Assembly (NCBI GenBank): GCA_001310415.1
Contig: BAXE01000004.1
Location: 62,001-126,000, forward strand
DNA from: Enterovibrio sp. JCM 19048
GTDB lineage: Bacteria > Pseudomonadota > Gammaproteobacteria > Enterobacterales > Vibrionaceae
DNA: 64,000 bases
Direction: 5' to 3'
Position 1 is the stretch's first letter. Every line of letters begins with the position of its first letter. Both the position numbers and the translations under genes were made by a program. The notes under the pieces are model-generated. The model saw only the letters and a program-made list of their open reading frames with translations. It made no database searches and had not been told where the DNA came from. Below, in pieces: positions 42,168-52,966 of the stretch.

Positions 42168-43795
42168 ATGTTCAAAATCAATCCGAACAAGCATTTTATT
42201 CTTCGCTGTGTGTTATTCAGCGCGCTGTTTCTAACAATATCGTTTTCAACCTTGTGGTATCACATCGTGTCTTACCATGGCGAAATGGACGAGCGGGTAG
42301 CGGCAAGACAATTGGCGTTGGTGGAAAGCCAGCAACTGTATGTTCATTCAACACTGCAATCGGTGGTGAAGGATACCGTTTTCCTGTTGGATATGGTTTA
42401 CCAGTCCCGAATCTTTGACTACCTCGATCAGTCTTCCCCTGATAAGCAACAAAAGATTGTCGACTTTGAAAACATGCTGCTCTCCTTCGTTGAGCGTAAA
42501 GGCGTTTATGATCAGGCTCGTTATCTTGATTTGTCGGGGACAGAGCGTATTCGCGTCAACTACAACAACGGCAAGCCCGCGATTGTCCCGCCGGGGAATT
42601 ACAGGAAAAAAGCGGTCGCTACTATCTTCAGGAAACGTTAATGCTTGAAAGGGATGGTATTTTCATCTCTCCCTTGGATCTCAACGTTGAAAACGAGAAG
42701 CTGGAAAATCCGGTGAAGCCAATGCTTCGTGTCGCTATCCCCGTGTATGACGCCAACGAACAAAAAGCAGGGATCATTGTGCTGAACTATCTTGCGTCTA
42801 ACCTCTTCGAGGGACTTCGCGCTCTATTGCTGCAAGATGAATCCATTTGTGAAAAATTCAGTGGTAGTGATGCAGGGTATTTTCTGGCTAACCTGGATGG
42901 GCATTATTTGGTGAACAGCTTTGCTCCGGCAAAAGAATTTTCATTCATGTATCCAGAGCGGGAGCAGCACTTCATCCACAAGGATTACCCCAGTCTTTCC
43001 CCTGTGATTGACGACGTGGGTGTACGACAAGTCCGCACAGAAGAAGGAATGTTCACTTTTGTCAGTATTGGCTCTCAAAGTGGCAAGAACCCTTATTGTT
43101 TGGGTGACTTTCATGTGAAAAGTGGGCCTTACACCAGTTGGCGCTTGGTGCTGTTTTTGCCGCACAACAATAAAAGCTATGTCTATGAACTCTGGAACGG
43201 CTATAGCGCACTGGTTGCATTTATGATTTTTGCCAGTTTGATGTCTGGTTATGTCACTGCCCAGTACTTACAAAATAAAAAGCTGGCGGACTATCATATT
43301 TATCATCTCGCCCATACCGATGCCTTAACAGGTTTGGAAAACCGGATGTCTTTTGAGAAGAAAACGCAAACGGCATTGTCATCAAACAAAGGCGGCTATC
43401 TGGTGTATCTCGACCTGGACGATTTTAAATGTATCAATGACAGGCTGGGTCATGCTGCGGGAGATGCAGTGCTGCTGCATATCGCTGACGCACTGAGAAC
43501 CACCTTCTGTGACAGCGCAATTTTGGGGCGTCTGGGCGGCGATGAGTTTGTCGCTTACGTCAGTGAAACCAAAAGTATGGAAGAGATCGAAGGGCACGTG
43601 ACATTGCTGTTGGAAAACATCATGCAGCCAGTCTGGTATGAAGAGACAAAACTCACGATTGCGTCCAGCGTCGGAGGTGTGCGTATTCACCAGCGTGATA
43701 TGCATTTGTCTGACCTGATGAAAGATGCAGACGCCGCAATGTATCTTGCCAAAAAGAATGGAAAAGGCGGATTTCATCTTGAAGATCTAGCCTAG
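42168..43795 (+). CDS. Diguanylate cyclase with periplasmic sensor domain (frameshifted)
   Basis: Membrane protein making cyclic di-GMP. A first membrane helix lies near residues 14-34, a periplasmic Cache-like domain of about 300 residues follows, and a second helix lies near 345-365 (GYSALVAFMIFASLMSGYVT). The C-terminal GGDEF domain starts HTDALTGLENRMSFEK and has the intact active site LGRLGGDEFVAYV. No RxxD inhibitory site is evident just upstream. One G is missing near 42596 (expected PPGELQEKSGRYY); repair gives about 542 residues. The start is uncertain between ATG 42168 and GTG 42144. Confidence 0.88.
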
Positions 43796-43833
43796 CGCTA
43801 GCGGGGTTTTGCATCCTTTTTCCTCTACTTTTA

Positions 43834-43866
43834 AACGCCTCACGCATCCGCGTGGGGCGTTTTTGT
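43834..43866 (+). terminator. Terminator after the diguanylate cyclase gene
   Basis: CGCCTCACGC / GCGTGGGGCG forms a 10-bp stem (one G-T pair) with a four-base loop and is followed by TTTTTG. Confidence 0.88.
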
Positions 43867-43971
43867 TATTTTTTGTCCGTGAATACGGTCTATACCTGTC
43901 TGTGCCAGATATCGAAGGATGATTTGGCGATTAAGACCTATTCTGGTTGAAGAAAAGATAAGGAGTCAGGC

Positions 43972-45190
43972 ATGGCGGCGAAAAGAAGCAAAGTCACCTT
44001 TGTAAGTAATGGGCATGAATTGGCAGGTATGCTTGAAACGCCTGAAAACAGCGCCCGAGGGTATGCCCTGTTTGCACACTGCTTTACCTGTGGCAAGGAC
44101 GTGGCTGCTGCCTCGCGGATTTCCCGTGCCTTGGTGAACATCGGCTTCGCGGTGTTCCGCTTTGACTTTACCGGACTTGGCAGCAGCGACGGTGATTTTG
44201 CCAATACCAATTTCTCTTCCAACGTTCAGGATCTGGTGGCTGCGGCGGATTTTTGCGTGACAACTATGAAGCGCCATTGCTTTTGATTGGGCACAGTCTT
44301 GGCGGTAGGGCGGTGATTTCTGCAGCGCGCCAAATCCCGGAGGTTGCTGCGGTCGCGACTATTGGTGCGCCGGCCGATGCTGAGCACGTGTCGAAACAGT
44401 TTTCTGCCCACATTAAAACTATCGAAGCAGAGGGCGAGGCTGAGCTGACGCTGGCAGGGCGTCCGTTTACCATCAAAAAGCAATTCCTGGACGATATCCG
44501 TGAAGAGAATGACGATATCGAAAACCTGCGCGTGCCCCTGTTGGTGATGCATTCACCTATCGACAACATTGTTCTCATCAAAGAAGCCGAGAAAATCTAT
44601 ACACGCGCCAAGCACCCGAAAAGCTTTGTCACCCTGGATACGGCTGACCACCTTCTTACCAATAAAGACGACGCCCAGTATGTGGCAGAGATGATTGCGG
44701 CATGGTCACACCGCTATATTGACCGGGCATCGCCCATCAAAGAGGCGGAAGTGGCGTCACACGCGGTGAAGTGCTGGTGTTGGAGCATAACAAACAGTTT
44801 ACCCGCACTATCCAGACTGACCATCACCAGTGGTTTGCCGATGAGCCTGTCGACTACGGTGGCGATAATCTGGGGCCGGATCCCTACGAGCATGTTTTGG
44901 CCGGGTTGGGTGCCTGTACTTCCATGACCCTGCGCATGTATGCCAACCGGAAAAAGCTGCCGCTGGATGGTGTGAAAGTGACACTGCGTCACAGCCGCCA
45001 TCACGGTGAGGATTGTGAGCATTGCGATGAAGACAATGCCAAGGTGGAGGTGATGTCCCGTGAAATCGAGCTATTTGGTGATTTAACCGATGGTGAGCGT
45101 CAACGCCTGCTGGAAATCGCCGATAAGTGTCCGGTACACAAAACGCTGGAAGGGAAAATCGTGATCACCACAGCGCTGAAAGAAAAGTAA
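43972..45190 (+). CDS. Alpha/beta hydrolase fused to OsmC-like peroxidase domain (two frameshifts)
   Basis: Two-domain cytoplasmic protein of about 406 residues. The N-terminal hydrolase has the oxyanion region [13 protein letters not shown], the nucleophile elbow IGHSLGGRA and the catalytic His in [10 protein letters not shown]. The C-terminal 140 residues are an OsmC/Ohr-like domain with both reactive Cys: [17 protein letters not shown] and [14 protein letters not shown]. Single bases are missing near 44251 (T) and 44770 (G). The pairing is a recurring domain architecture; organic hydroperoxide or acyl-peroxide processing is likely, but the substrate is unknown. Confidence 0.88.
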
Positions 45191-45205
45191 TCGCATACCC
45201 AAACG

Positions 45206-45233
45206 AGAAGACCGGCAAATCTGCCGGTCTTTT
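45206..45233. terminator. Terminator between the hydrolase-OsmC gene and puuC
   Basis: AAGACCGGCA / TGCCGGTCTT forms a 10-bp stem with a four-base loop followed by TTCG, in the gap between convergent genes. Confidence 0.8.
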
Positions 45234-45255
45234 CGTTTTCATCAAAGGGTCAAGG

Positions 45256-46751
45256 TTAGAGCGCAATCCAGGTGGCTTTGACTTCGGTATATTTCTCGAA
45301 AGCGTGGAGGGATTTGTCGCGGCCATTGCCGGATTGTTTGTAGCCGCCAAACGGTGCGGTCATGTCACCGCCGTCATAGTGGTTAATCCATACCATACCG
45401 GTGCGCAGCGCTTTCGCCGTTTTGTGCGCTTTACTGATGTTTGATGTCCACACGGCTGCTGCCAGGCCGTAGTCGGTGTCATTGGCGATAGCCACGGCTT
45501 CTTCGGCGCTGTTGAACGTGATCACTGACAATACCGGGCCGAATATCTCCTCCCGGGCAATCGGCATCTGGTTGTTCACATTATCGAACACCGTCGGCTC
45601 CACAAATAAACCGCCGGTTTCTGCCATTACACGCTTGCCACCACACACCATAGTTGCACCGCCTTGTGCGCCTTTTTCAATATATGTCAGTACGGTATCC
45701 AACTGTTGTTGGTCAACAACGGCACCGACCTGTGTGTCAGGATCCAGCGGGTGGCCGGGTTGCCAGTTTTGAAGTTGCTGGGCGACCTTTTCAACAAAGG
45801 CATCTTTGATAGAGGCTTCGACTAACAAGCGGGAGCCTGCGGTACACACTTCACCCTGGTTGAAGGCGATGGCTGAAGCGGCAGCTTCTGCGGCTGCATC
45901 CAAATCCGGTGCATCGGCAAACACGATGTTCGGGCTCTTGCCACCGGCTTCCAGCCATACCCGCTTCATGTTGGACTCACCGGCGTAAATCATCAGTTGT
46001 TTGGCTATCTTGGTCGAACCGGTAAATACCAGCGTATCGACATCCATGTGCAGTGCCAGCGCTTTGCCGACGGTGTGTCCAAAGCCCGGAAGAACATTCA
46101 GTACACCTGCTGGCATACCCGCTTCCATCGCCAGTTGGCCGAGGCGGATAGCGGTAAGCGGTGATTTTTCTGAGGGTTTCAGGATCACTGAGTTACCGGC
46201 AGCGAGGGCAGGGCCAGCTTCCAGCAAGCCATCAGCATCGGGAAGTTCCACGGCACGATAGCCGCCACAACGCCGACGGGTTCGCGGGTGACCATACCAA
46301 TTTCATTGTGCGGCGTAGGGGCGAGTTCATCGTAAATTTTATCAACCGCTTCGCCTGACCAGCGAATGGCGCGGGCGGCACCTGCTACATCGACGGCTTT
46401 GGAATAACGGATAGGCTTACCCATATCCAGCGTTTCCAGGAGAGCAAGCTCGTCGCCGTTTTCTTCAATCAGTTCAGCAAAACGGATAACGACTTTCTTT
46501 CGCTCAGCCGGAGGAAGTTGTGCCCATGCGCCGGATTCGAACATCGCGCGGGCATTACTTACGGCTAGGTTGGCGTCGGCAAGATCGCAGCTGGCAACAT
46601 TCGCCAAAATCCGCCCGTCAACCGGGCTGATACAGGCGAAGGTGTCGCCGGATTCGGCATCACGAAGCTCCCCTCCAATCAATGCCTGTCCTTTAATTTC
46701 GAGCGATTGAGCGAGTGTTTCCCAGTCCTGACGTGACTTTTTCGCAGACAT
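45256..46751 (-). CDS. puuC: Gamma-glutamyl-gamma-aminobutyraldehyde dehydrogenase (frameshifted)
   Basis: NAD(P)-dependent aldehyde dehydrogenase for the third Puu step, also able to use 4-aminobutanal from the transaminase route. Motifs: PWNFPMLMACWKL, VFTGSTKIAKQLM, WLEAGGKSPNIVF (catalytic Glu) and NQGEVCTAGSRLLVE (catalytic Cys). One G is lost near 46214 (expected WKLGPALAAGNSVILKPSE); repair gives 498 residues. ATG 46751 lies behind AGGGGCTGTT. It is divergent from the omega-transaminase at 46953. Confidence 0.92.
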
Positions 46752-46819
46752 AACAGCCCCTTTTTCCCTAATGTGTGCCGATATTGTGCTCACTGTGCAC
46801 CATTTCAAAATATTTTACA

Positions 46820-46867
46820 AACAGTGCCATTTACTATTTGGATATTGAACAAATGGCGTTTACTGTT
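46820..46867. promoter_or_regulatory. Inverted repeat between puuC and the omega-transaminase gene
   Basis: AACAGTGCCATTT at 46820-46832 is mirrored by AAATGGCGTTTACTGTT at 46851-46867, an imperfect dyad in the 201-base divergent promoter region. It may bind a regulator acting on both genes; the regulator is unknown. Confidence 0.4.
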
Positions 46868-46952
46868 CGTTATATTTGACATAGTATTGCAAATATTGGC
46901 CGCTAGGCAACAAGTCATTAACAACAACGACAGCGCGTAAGGACACCCGACT

Positions 46953-48289
46953 ATGGCAGTGAATAAACCACACAGTGAGGGAGCACGTCTGGACAATTTC
47001 TGGATGCCTTTCACCGCAAACCGGCAGTACAAATCCACACCCCGGCTGCTCACCAAGGCAGAAGGAATGTATTACACCGATGTTGAAGGCAATGCGGTAC
47101 TGGATGCCACGGCCGGACTTTGGTGCTGTAACGCCGGGCACAGCCGTACCCAGATTTCAGAAGCGGTCAGCCGACAAATCAAAGAGCTGGACTATGCGCC
47201 AACGTTTCAGATGGGGCACCCGCTACCGTTTGAGCTGGCTGAGCGCCTGGCAGAGTTGACGCCTGCGGATTTGAACCACGTTTTCTTTACCAACTCAGGC
47301 TCGGAATCTGCCGATACTGCGCTGAAGATTGCGCTGGCTTACCAACGTGCACGCGGCCACGCTAACCGTACAATGCTGATTGGCCGTGAACAGGGATATC
47401 ATGGCACTGGCTTTGGCGGCATTTCTGTCGGTGGTATGGTGAACAACCGCAAAGCTTACAGCAGCCAGTTACTGCCGGGGGTCGACCATCTTCCTCACAC
47501 GCTGGACATTGAGCGCAATGCATTCTCCCGCGGGCTGCCTGAGTATGGTATTGAACGCGCTGAAGTGCTGGAGCAATTGATCGCTCTCCATGGCGCGGAA
47601 AATATCGCCGCAGTGATTGTTGAGCCGATGTCGGGCTCCGGTGGTGTGATTCTGCCACCTGTGGCTATTTAAAACGCCTGCGTGAAATCACGGCCAAACA
47701 CGATATTTTGCTGATCTTCGATGAGGTGATCACGGGATTTGGCCGTGTAGGTGATGCTTTTGCCGCACAGCGCTGGGAGGTCACGCCTGACATTATCACT
47801 ACCGCCAAAGCGCTCACCAACGGCGCAATCCCTATGGGTGCGGTGATGGTCAGCGAGAAAATCTACGATGCCTGTATGAATGCGGCGCCGGAAGAAACCA
47901 TTGAACTGTTCCATGGTTACACCTATTCCGGTCACCCGGTGGCCGCCGCCGCTGCCCTGGCTACCTTGGATATTTACCGCGATGAAAAGCTGTTTGAACA
48001 TGCACGTGAAATGGAAACGGAGTGGGAAGATGCGGTACATTCGTTAGCCAGTCTGCCTAACGTGATTGACGTGCGCAATACAGGTTTAATTGCCGGTATC
48101 CAGTTAGCACCGGCCAGTCAGGGGGTTGGCAAACGTGGATATGATATCTTCACCCGCAGTTTCTATGACGGTGTTCTGGTGCGTGCATCTGGCGATATCA
48201 TTGCCATGTCGCCGCCACTGATCCTGGAATCCAAGCACATCGACCAGGCAATCAGCACGCTGGAGAAAGCGATAAAGAACGCTATCTAA
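46953..48289 (+). CDS. Omega-amino acid-pyruvate aminotransferase (frameshifted)
   Basis: Class III PLP transaminase related to beta-alanine/omega-amino acid-pyruvate enzymes. It has the typical start DNFWMPFTANRQYKSTPRLL, the FFTNSGSESADTALKIALAY cofactor loop, LIFDEVITGFGRVG, and the PLP lysine in ITTAKALTNGAIPMGA. One G is missing near 47664 (expected LPPVGYLKRLREI); repair gives 445 residues. Beside puuC it may remove the amino group of GABA or beta-alanine; the exact substrate is inferred. Confidence 0.87.
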
Positions 48290-48310
48290 GCGGCGCAACA
48301 TCAAGCCAAC

Positions 48311-48346
48311 AAAAAACGCGGGCAGAAAACTGCCCGCGCTTTTTAT
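48311..48346. terminator. Terminator between the omega-transaminase and EAL genes
   Basis: CGCGGGCAG / CTGCCCGCG forms a 9-bp stem with A- and T-runs on the two sides, suitable for both convergent genes. Confidence 0.88.
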
Positions 48347-48362
48347 TCTCAGCATTCAGCGG

Positions 48363-48971
48363 TTAAGCAACGTTAGGAACAAAAACCCGTTCGGGTTTGC
48401 TTAGCTGATAGCCTTGGAAGAAATCAAACCCCAAGGCTTTCGCAATGCGGTATTCCTCTTCCGTTTCGATTTTTTCTGCCAAAAGTTCGAAGTGGAATTT
48501 AGGACGGAATTTGCCGACAAAGCGCGCAATTTGCTCAAGTGTTTGAGCGCGGAAATCAATTTTGACGATGTCGACCAAATCCAGAAAAGGAAGCCATTCG
48601 CTGGTTGGGATAAAGTCATCCAGTGCAATTTTATAGCCCCGGGACTTGTGCAGTAACAGTGCTTGATAAAGTGCGGTATCTGCGCTGCAGTCTTCCAACA
48701 CTTCAATAATCAGATCTTGTGCCGGGTATTGAAACGCAATACCGTCAATCAGGCTTTGGTGCGAAAAATTCACAAAACAGGGTAGCCCGCCGGAGATGTG
48801 CTTTGCGGAATCCTGACGGTTGGTGTAAACATCACTCAGGACGCTCTGTGTTGCCCACTCGGAAGGGACACAGGGAAACACATCGCACTTTCCATCACGG
48901 AACAGCAATTCATAGGCGATGATTTGTTGTTCGGCGTTGTAGATAGCTTGTCTAGCGATGTTGGAGCGCAT
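48363..48971 (-). CDS. Stand-alone EAL-domain protein of the YuxH type
   Basis: A 202-residue cytoplasmic protein consisting only of an EAL-like fold. The signature is YELLF (Glu21) rather than EAL, as in the EAL-HDOD (YuxH) family. Catalytic positions of cyclic-di-GMP phosphodiesterases are largely kept: Asn in CFVNFS, Glu in LIIEVLED, the Asp pair in KIALDDF, Lys in IVKIDF, Glu in LLAEKIE and Gln in FFQGYQ. The usual C-terminal HDOD domain is missing; a stop follows VFVPNVA directly before a terminator, so this looks like the natural end. It could be an active phosphodiesterase or a c-di-GMP or protein-binding regulator. Confidence 0.8.
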   Translation of the reverse strand: MRSNIARQAIYNAEQQIIAYELLFRDGKCDVFPCVPSEWATQSVLSDVYTNRQDSAKHISGGLPCFVNFSHQSLIDGIAFQYPAQDLIIEVLEDCSADTALYQALLLHKSRGYKIALDDFIPTSEWLPFLDLVDIVKIDFRAQTLEQIARFVGKFRPKFHFELLAEKIETEEEYRIAKALGFDFFQGYQLSKPERVFVPNVA

Positions 48972-49136
48972 GATGTCAACAGAGCCTTTTCAGAAGTGAC
49001 GATACTAAGTGTATATTCCGTCTCAATAGTGAGAGTGCTATTAAAGACTGATATTTCGCGCCATAAAATAACATTATTCTTCATACTTTTCTCATCTTAC
49101 TGAGCAGTAAGTGAATGAAGATAGCGAAAAAGGTAA

Positions 49137-49856
49137 TTAAAACTGTCGTGTTTGCAGTTGGCAGCCTTGTTCAGTGCAGACCAAGACAGAGCTGAGTGTA
49201 CCAGTCACCCAAAACGATTCGTTGCGCGAGATCAGTGCCAAGCGAAATGTCGTGGAGCGCAGGTCTATGCGTATGCCCGTGAACAAGTTGCGTAACATTG
49301 CATTCCTGCATCACACGTTTCACTTCATCCTGATCGACGTCCATGATTTCATACGACTTTTGCTGGTTGCTTTTGGCACTTCCAGCTCGCAGCTTTTCGC
49401 CAATACGGCGACGGACAGATAAAGGTAAGCGAAAAAATAACCACTGAATAAGCGGGTTGTGCACTTTTTTGCGGTAACGCTGATAAGCCTCATCCTGAAT
49501 GCAAAGCGTGTCGCCATGCATGATAAGTGTCGGTTTGCCGAACAGATCGATGACAGAGTGCTGCGGCAAAATAGTCATGCCGGATGCATCAGCAAACTTT
49601 TTACCCACCAAAAATCCCGGTTGCCGTGAATAAAGTAAAGGGCAACGCCAGTGTCGCTCAGGGTTTTAAAGGCGTTTGAAACGGTAGTGTGCAGCGGGGT
49701 GGTGTCGTCATCGCCGATCCAGGATTCAAAAAGATCCCCCAAAACATACAGTGCGCTTGCTTTGGTCGCATCCTCTTTAAGGAAACGAAGAAAACAGGCA
49801 GTGATTTCAGGATGGGAAGGGCTGAGGTGGAGATCTGAAATAAATAATACTGTCAT
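49137..49856 (-). CDS. lpxH: UDP-2,3-diacylglucosamine diphosphatase (frameshifted)
   Basis: Mn-dependent calcineurin-like phosphoesterase that forms lipid X in lipid A synthesis; essential. Metal motifs are [36 protein letters not shown] and [10 protein letters not shown]. One T is missing near 49601 (expected [11 protein letters not shown]) and two G near 49190 (expected GDWYTQGSVLVC), after which the protein ends LQTRQF at a stop at 49137-49139, 240 residues as in E. coli. Damage to an essential gene supports sequence error. Confidence 0.93.
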
Positions 49857-49897
49857 AGAAAAGAGGGCAACCGCTGATGCAGTTGCCCCTCAGTGTC

Positions 49898-50395
49898 TTA
49901 CTCTTCGATAGTTACGCTGTTGATGATCACTTCTTCAACAGGAACGTCTTGGTGAACGTAACCCCAGTTACCGGTCGCTACGTCTTTGATCTTGTTAACC
50001 ACGTCCATGCCTTCAACGACTTCGCCGAACACACAGTAGCCCCAACCGCTTGGTGTTTCTGATTTGAAGTCCAGGAAAGTGTTGTTGTTCACGTTGATGA
50101 AGAACTGTGAACTTGCTGAGTGAGGCTCATTAGTACGTGCCATCGCAATGGTACCGATTTTGTTGCTCAGGCCATTGTTTGCTTCGTTTTTGATTGGCGC
50201 ACGGGTGTCTTTTTCCTGCATGCCAGAAGCCATGCCGCCGCCTTGGATCATGAAACCGTCGATGACACGGTGGAACAGGGTGCCGTTGTAGAAACCGTCG
50301 CGGCAGTATTGCAGGAAGTTTTCTGCAGTTACCGGCGCTTTTTCAGTGTTAAGTTGGATTTTGATGTCACCAAAATTGGTATGAAGCGTAACCAT
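49898..50395 (-). CDS. ppiB: Peptidyl-prolyl cis-trans isomerase B
   Basis: Cytoplasmic cyclophilin, 165 residues with an intact frame. The active-site [14 protein letters not shown] carries the catalytic Arg; [16 protein letters not shown] and [15 protein letters not shown] are typical. It accelerates proline isomerisation in folding. It stands 41 bases before lpxH on the same strand, an arrangement common in gammaproteobacteria, with cysS divergent. Confidence 0.96.
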   Translation of the reverse strand: MVTLHTNFGDIKIQLNTEKAPVTAENFLQYCRDGFYNGTLFHRVIDGFMIQGGGMASGMQEKDTRAPIKNEANNGLSNKIGTIAMARTNEPHSASSQFFINVNNNTFLDFKSETPSGWGYCVFGEVVEGMDVVNKIKDVATGNWGYVHQDVPVEEVIINSVTIEE

Positions 50396-50589
50396 GATGT
50401 GTTCCTAATAAGGCTGTTTGTCTTTAAACGAAAGATTTTATACCCAAACTACCAGAAAATTAAAGCAATGCCGAAAAGCTGTGCGAATCGTGCAAGCGGC
50501 TTTGTATAACCTTGCCTTACTTCGGCGGAAAAGGTGTAATATAGCGTCCTTATATTTAGTTAATAATAGTAATGGGTAACCCGACTACC

Positions 50590-51990
50590 ATGTTGAAGAT
50601 TTATAACTCCCTCACCAAGCAAAAAGAAGAATTCAAACCTATTCATCCTGGCAAGGTTGGCATGTATGTGTGTGGGGTTACCATTTACGATTTATGTCAC
50701 ATCGGCCACGGCCGTACCTTCGTTTCCTTTGACGTGGTTTCACGCTACCTGCGTTTTCTGGGTTACGACCTAACGTTCGTACGTAACATCACCGACATCG
50801 ATGACAAGATCATCAAACGTGCAGCAGAAAACGGCGAAAGCTGTGATTCACTGACTGAGCGCTTGATCGGCGAGATGTATGCAGACTTCGACGCGCTGAA
50901 CATGAAGCGCCCGGACGTTGAGCCACGTGCAACCCAGTTTATTGCAGAAATCATCGCGCTGGTGGAGCGCCTGATTGAGCGCGGTTTCGCTTACGTAGCT
51001 TCTAACGGTGACGTACTGTTTGAAGTGGCGAAATTCAGCGAATACGGCAAACTGTCGCGTCAAGATCTGGATCAACTGCAGGCAGGTGCCCGCGTAGATA
51101 TCGAAGAAGCGAAGAAAAGCCCGCTGGATTTCGTGCTGTGGAAAATGTCCAAACCAGGTGAGCCAACGTGGGAATCACCATGGGGCCCAGGTCGTCCTGG
51201 CTGGCACATTGAATGTTCCGCAATGAACTCAGCAATTCTGGGTAACCACTTTGATATTCACGGTGGCGGTTCAGACCTGACGTTCCCGCACCATGAAAAC
51301 GAAATCGCGCAATCTTGCTGCGCACACGACACCCAGTACGTAAACACCTGGATGCACAGCGGCATGGTGATGGTTGACCGCGAGAAGATGTCCAAGTCAC
51401 TGGGTAACTTCTTCACCATCCGAGACGTACTTGCTCACTATGATGCAGAAACCGTGCGTTACTTCCTGATGTCTGGTCACTACCGCAGCCAGCTGAACTA
51501 CAGCGAAGAAAACTTGAAACAGGCACGCGCGTCTATGGAGCGTCTGTACACGTCACTGCGTGGTCTGGATGCTTCTGTTGAAGCGGAAGGTGGCGAAGAG
51601 TTTGTGGAACGCTTCAAAGCAGCGATGGATGATGACTTCAACACGCCAGAAGCATACTCCGTGCTGTTTGACATGGCGCGCGAGATCAACCGCCTGAAAG
51701 CGGAAGATGTAGTGGCAGCGTCTAAACTTGGTGCCCGTATGCGTGAACTGGCTGAAGTGCTGGGTCTGCTGGAGCAAGATCCTGAATCCTTCCTGCAAGG
51801 CAACGCAGAAGGCGGCGATGACGAAGTGGCGCAAATCGAAGCCCTGATCAAAGCACGTAACGATGCCCGTGCAAGCAAAGACTGGGCAGCAGCCGACGCC
51901 GCGCGTGATGCACTGACCGCGATGGGTATTGTGCTGGAAGACGGTGCTCAGGCACAACCTGGCGCCGTAAGTAAGCCAAACCAGATTTGA
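50590..51990 (+). CDS. cysS: Cysteinyl-tRNA synthetase
   Basis: Class I synthetase charging tRNA-Cys, 466 residues. Signatures are YVCGVT with a zinc-binding Cys, the HIGH motif in [40 protein letters not shown] and the KMSKS loop in [17 protein letters not shown] 50590 gives [11 protein letters not shown], matching other vibrios; an in-frame ATG at 50572 would add six residues and has no better ribosome site. Codon use is strongly biased. The frame is intact. Confidence 0.96.
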   Translation: MLKIYNSLTKQKEEFKPIHPGKVGMYVCGVTIYDLCHIGHGRTFVSFDVVSRYLRFLGYDLTFVRNITDIDDKIIKRAAENGESCDSLTERLIGEMYADFDALNMKRPDVEPRATQFIAEIIALVERLIERGFAYVASNGDVLFEVAKFSEYGKLSRQDLDQLQAGARVDIEEAKKSPLDFVLWKMSKPGEPTWESPWGPGRPGWHIECSAMNSAILGNHFDIHGGGSDLTFPHHENEIAQSCCAHDTQYVNTWMHSGMVMVDREKMSKSLGNFFTIRDVLAHYDAETVRYFLMSGHYRSQLNYSEENLKQARASMERLYTSLRGLDASVEAEGGEEFVERFKAAMDDDFNTPEAYSVLFDMAREINRLKAEDVVAASKLGARMRELAEVLGLLEQDPESFLQGNAEGGDDEVAQIEALIKARNDARASKDWAAADAARDALTAMGIVLEDGAQAQPGAVSKPNQI

Positions 51991-52846
51991 ACCTTGAAAA
52001 GCGAAGCTCAGGCTTCGCTTTTTTATGGGTGGAATCTGCCGATAAGTCACTGCCACAGAATTTACAGAAGCTGGCATCATTGTCGTGCCCAGAGCGAGAA
52101 CAGTTTGGGCAGCGGATAAGCTGACGCTGGCGTTTCAGATCCTGTCCCATCTGCGCGGTAATAATCCCTGTTGGCACAGCAATGATGGAATAACCCATCA
52201 ACATGGTGATTGCTGCCAGTGATTTGCCGATACTGGTTTGCGGCACGATATCTCCATAACCCACCGTTGTCATGGTCACAATCGCCCAGTAAATCGAATA
52301 GGGGATGCTGGTAAAGCCGTGCTCCGGCCCTTCAATCACAAACATCAACGACCCGAATACGGTCACCAACACCATCACCGAGAAGAAGAAAATGAAAATC
52401 TTGCGGCTCGACATCCGGAGTGACGAGAGCAGTGCATCGGACTCTTGCAGGTAGCGCATTAACTTAAGGATCCGGAAAATCCGCAGTACCCGCAGCAAAC
52501 GGATCACCATCAGGTAGTTTGCGCCGGGCAGGAACACCGCCATATAGGTGGGCAGGATGGCGAGCAGATCAATGATGCCGTAGAAGCTTCTCACATAGGC
52601 TTTGGGCGCAGGGGAACAATAAAGCCGCAGGGCATACTCGATGGTAAAGAAAAGGGTAAATCCCCACTCAAGGGCGTGAAACAGATGACCATGCTTCGCC
52701 TGCATGTCACTGACAGATTCCAGCATCAGCACCAGAATGGACGCAAGGATGATGACGATGAGTGCCACATCAAACGCTTTCCCGTGTTTGGTTTCTGTAC
52801 CGAAAATGGTGGTGTAGAGATAATCCTGAACAGCATTCCTGCTCAT
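51848..52846 (-). CDS. Voltage-gated-type potassium channel with C-terminal zinc ribbon
   Basis: Six-helix ion channel of the Kv-like family. The S4 sensor is [20 protein letters not shown] and the selectivity filter is [12 protein letters not shown]. The cytoplasmic tail has a rubredoxin-like zinc ribbon, [20 protein letters not shown]. The visible frame runs on for 142 bases over the antisense of cysS. Adding one A in the A-run near 52023 would instead end the protein ...THKKSEA at 52008-52010 inside the terminator, giving about 279 residues, which seems the true end. ATG 52846 starts the protein. Confidence 0.83.
   Translation of the reverse strand: MSRNAVQDYLYTTIFGTETKHGKAFDVALIVIILASILVLMLESVSDMQAKHGHLFHALEWGFTLFFTIEYALRLYCSPAPKAYVRSFYGIIDLLAILPTYMAVFLPGANYLMVIRLLRVLRIFRILKLMRYLQESDALLSSLRMSSRKIFIFFFSVMVLVTVFGSLMFVIEGPEHGFTSIPYSIYWAIVTMTTVGYGDIVPQTSIGKSLAAITMLMGYSIIAVPTGIITAQMGQDLKRQRQLIRCPNCSRSGHDNDASFCKFCGSDLSADSTHKKAKPELRFSRFKSGLAYLRRQVVPEHRLPAQYPSRSVHHARRRLLPSLCLHGHRYVL
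51996..52024. terminator. Terminator of cysS, shared with the convergent channel gene
   Basis: AAAGCGAAGC / GCTTCGCTTT forms a stem with a short loop, followed by TTTTA on the plus strand and flanked by TTTTCAAGG on the minus strand. Confidence 0.85.
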
Positions 52847-52966
52847 GTCATGTCCGCTAAAACTCTGTGAGATATAAAAAGTTTAGCAGCCTGAGCCCGC
52901 TTTATTGGTCAAGTGGCAGGCGGGCGCAGGGATTTTGTTGGGCAATGCTAATCAACGGGATCGGCA

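Noticed and set aside
51848..52007. Real 50-residue extension of the channel protein antisense to cysS
   Set aside because: The extension follows codons complementary to cysS and passes through the terminator stem; one missing A gives a natural stop.
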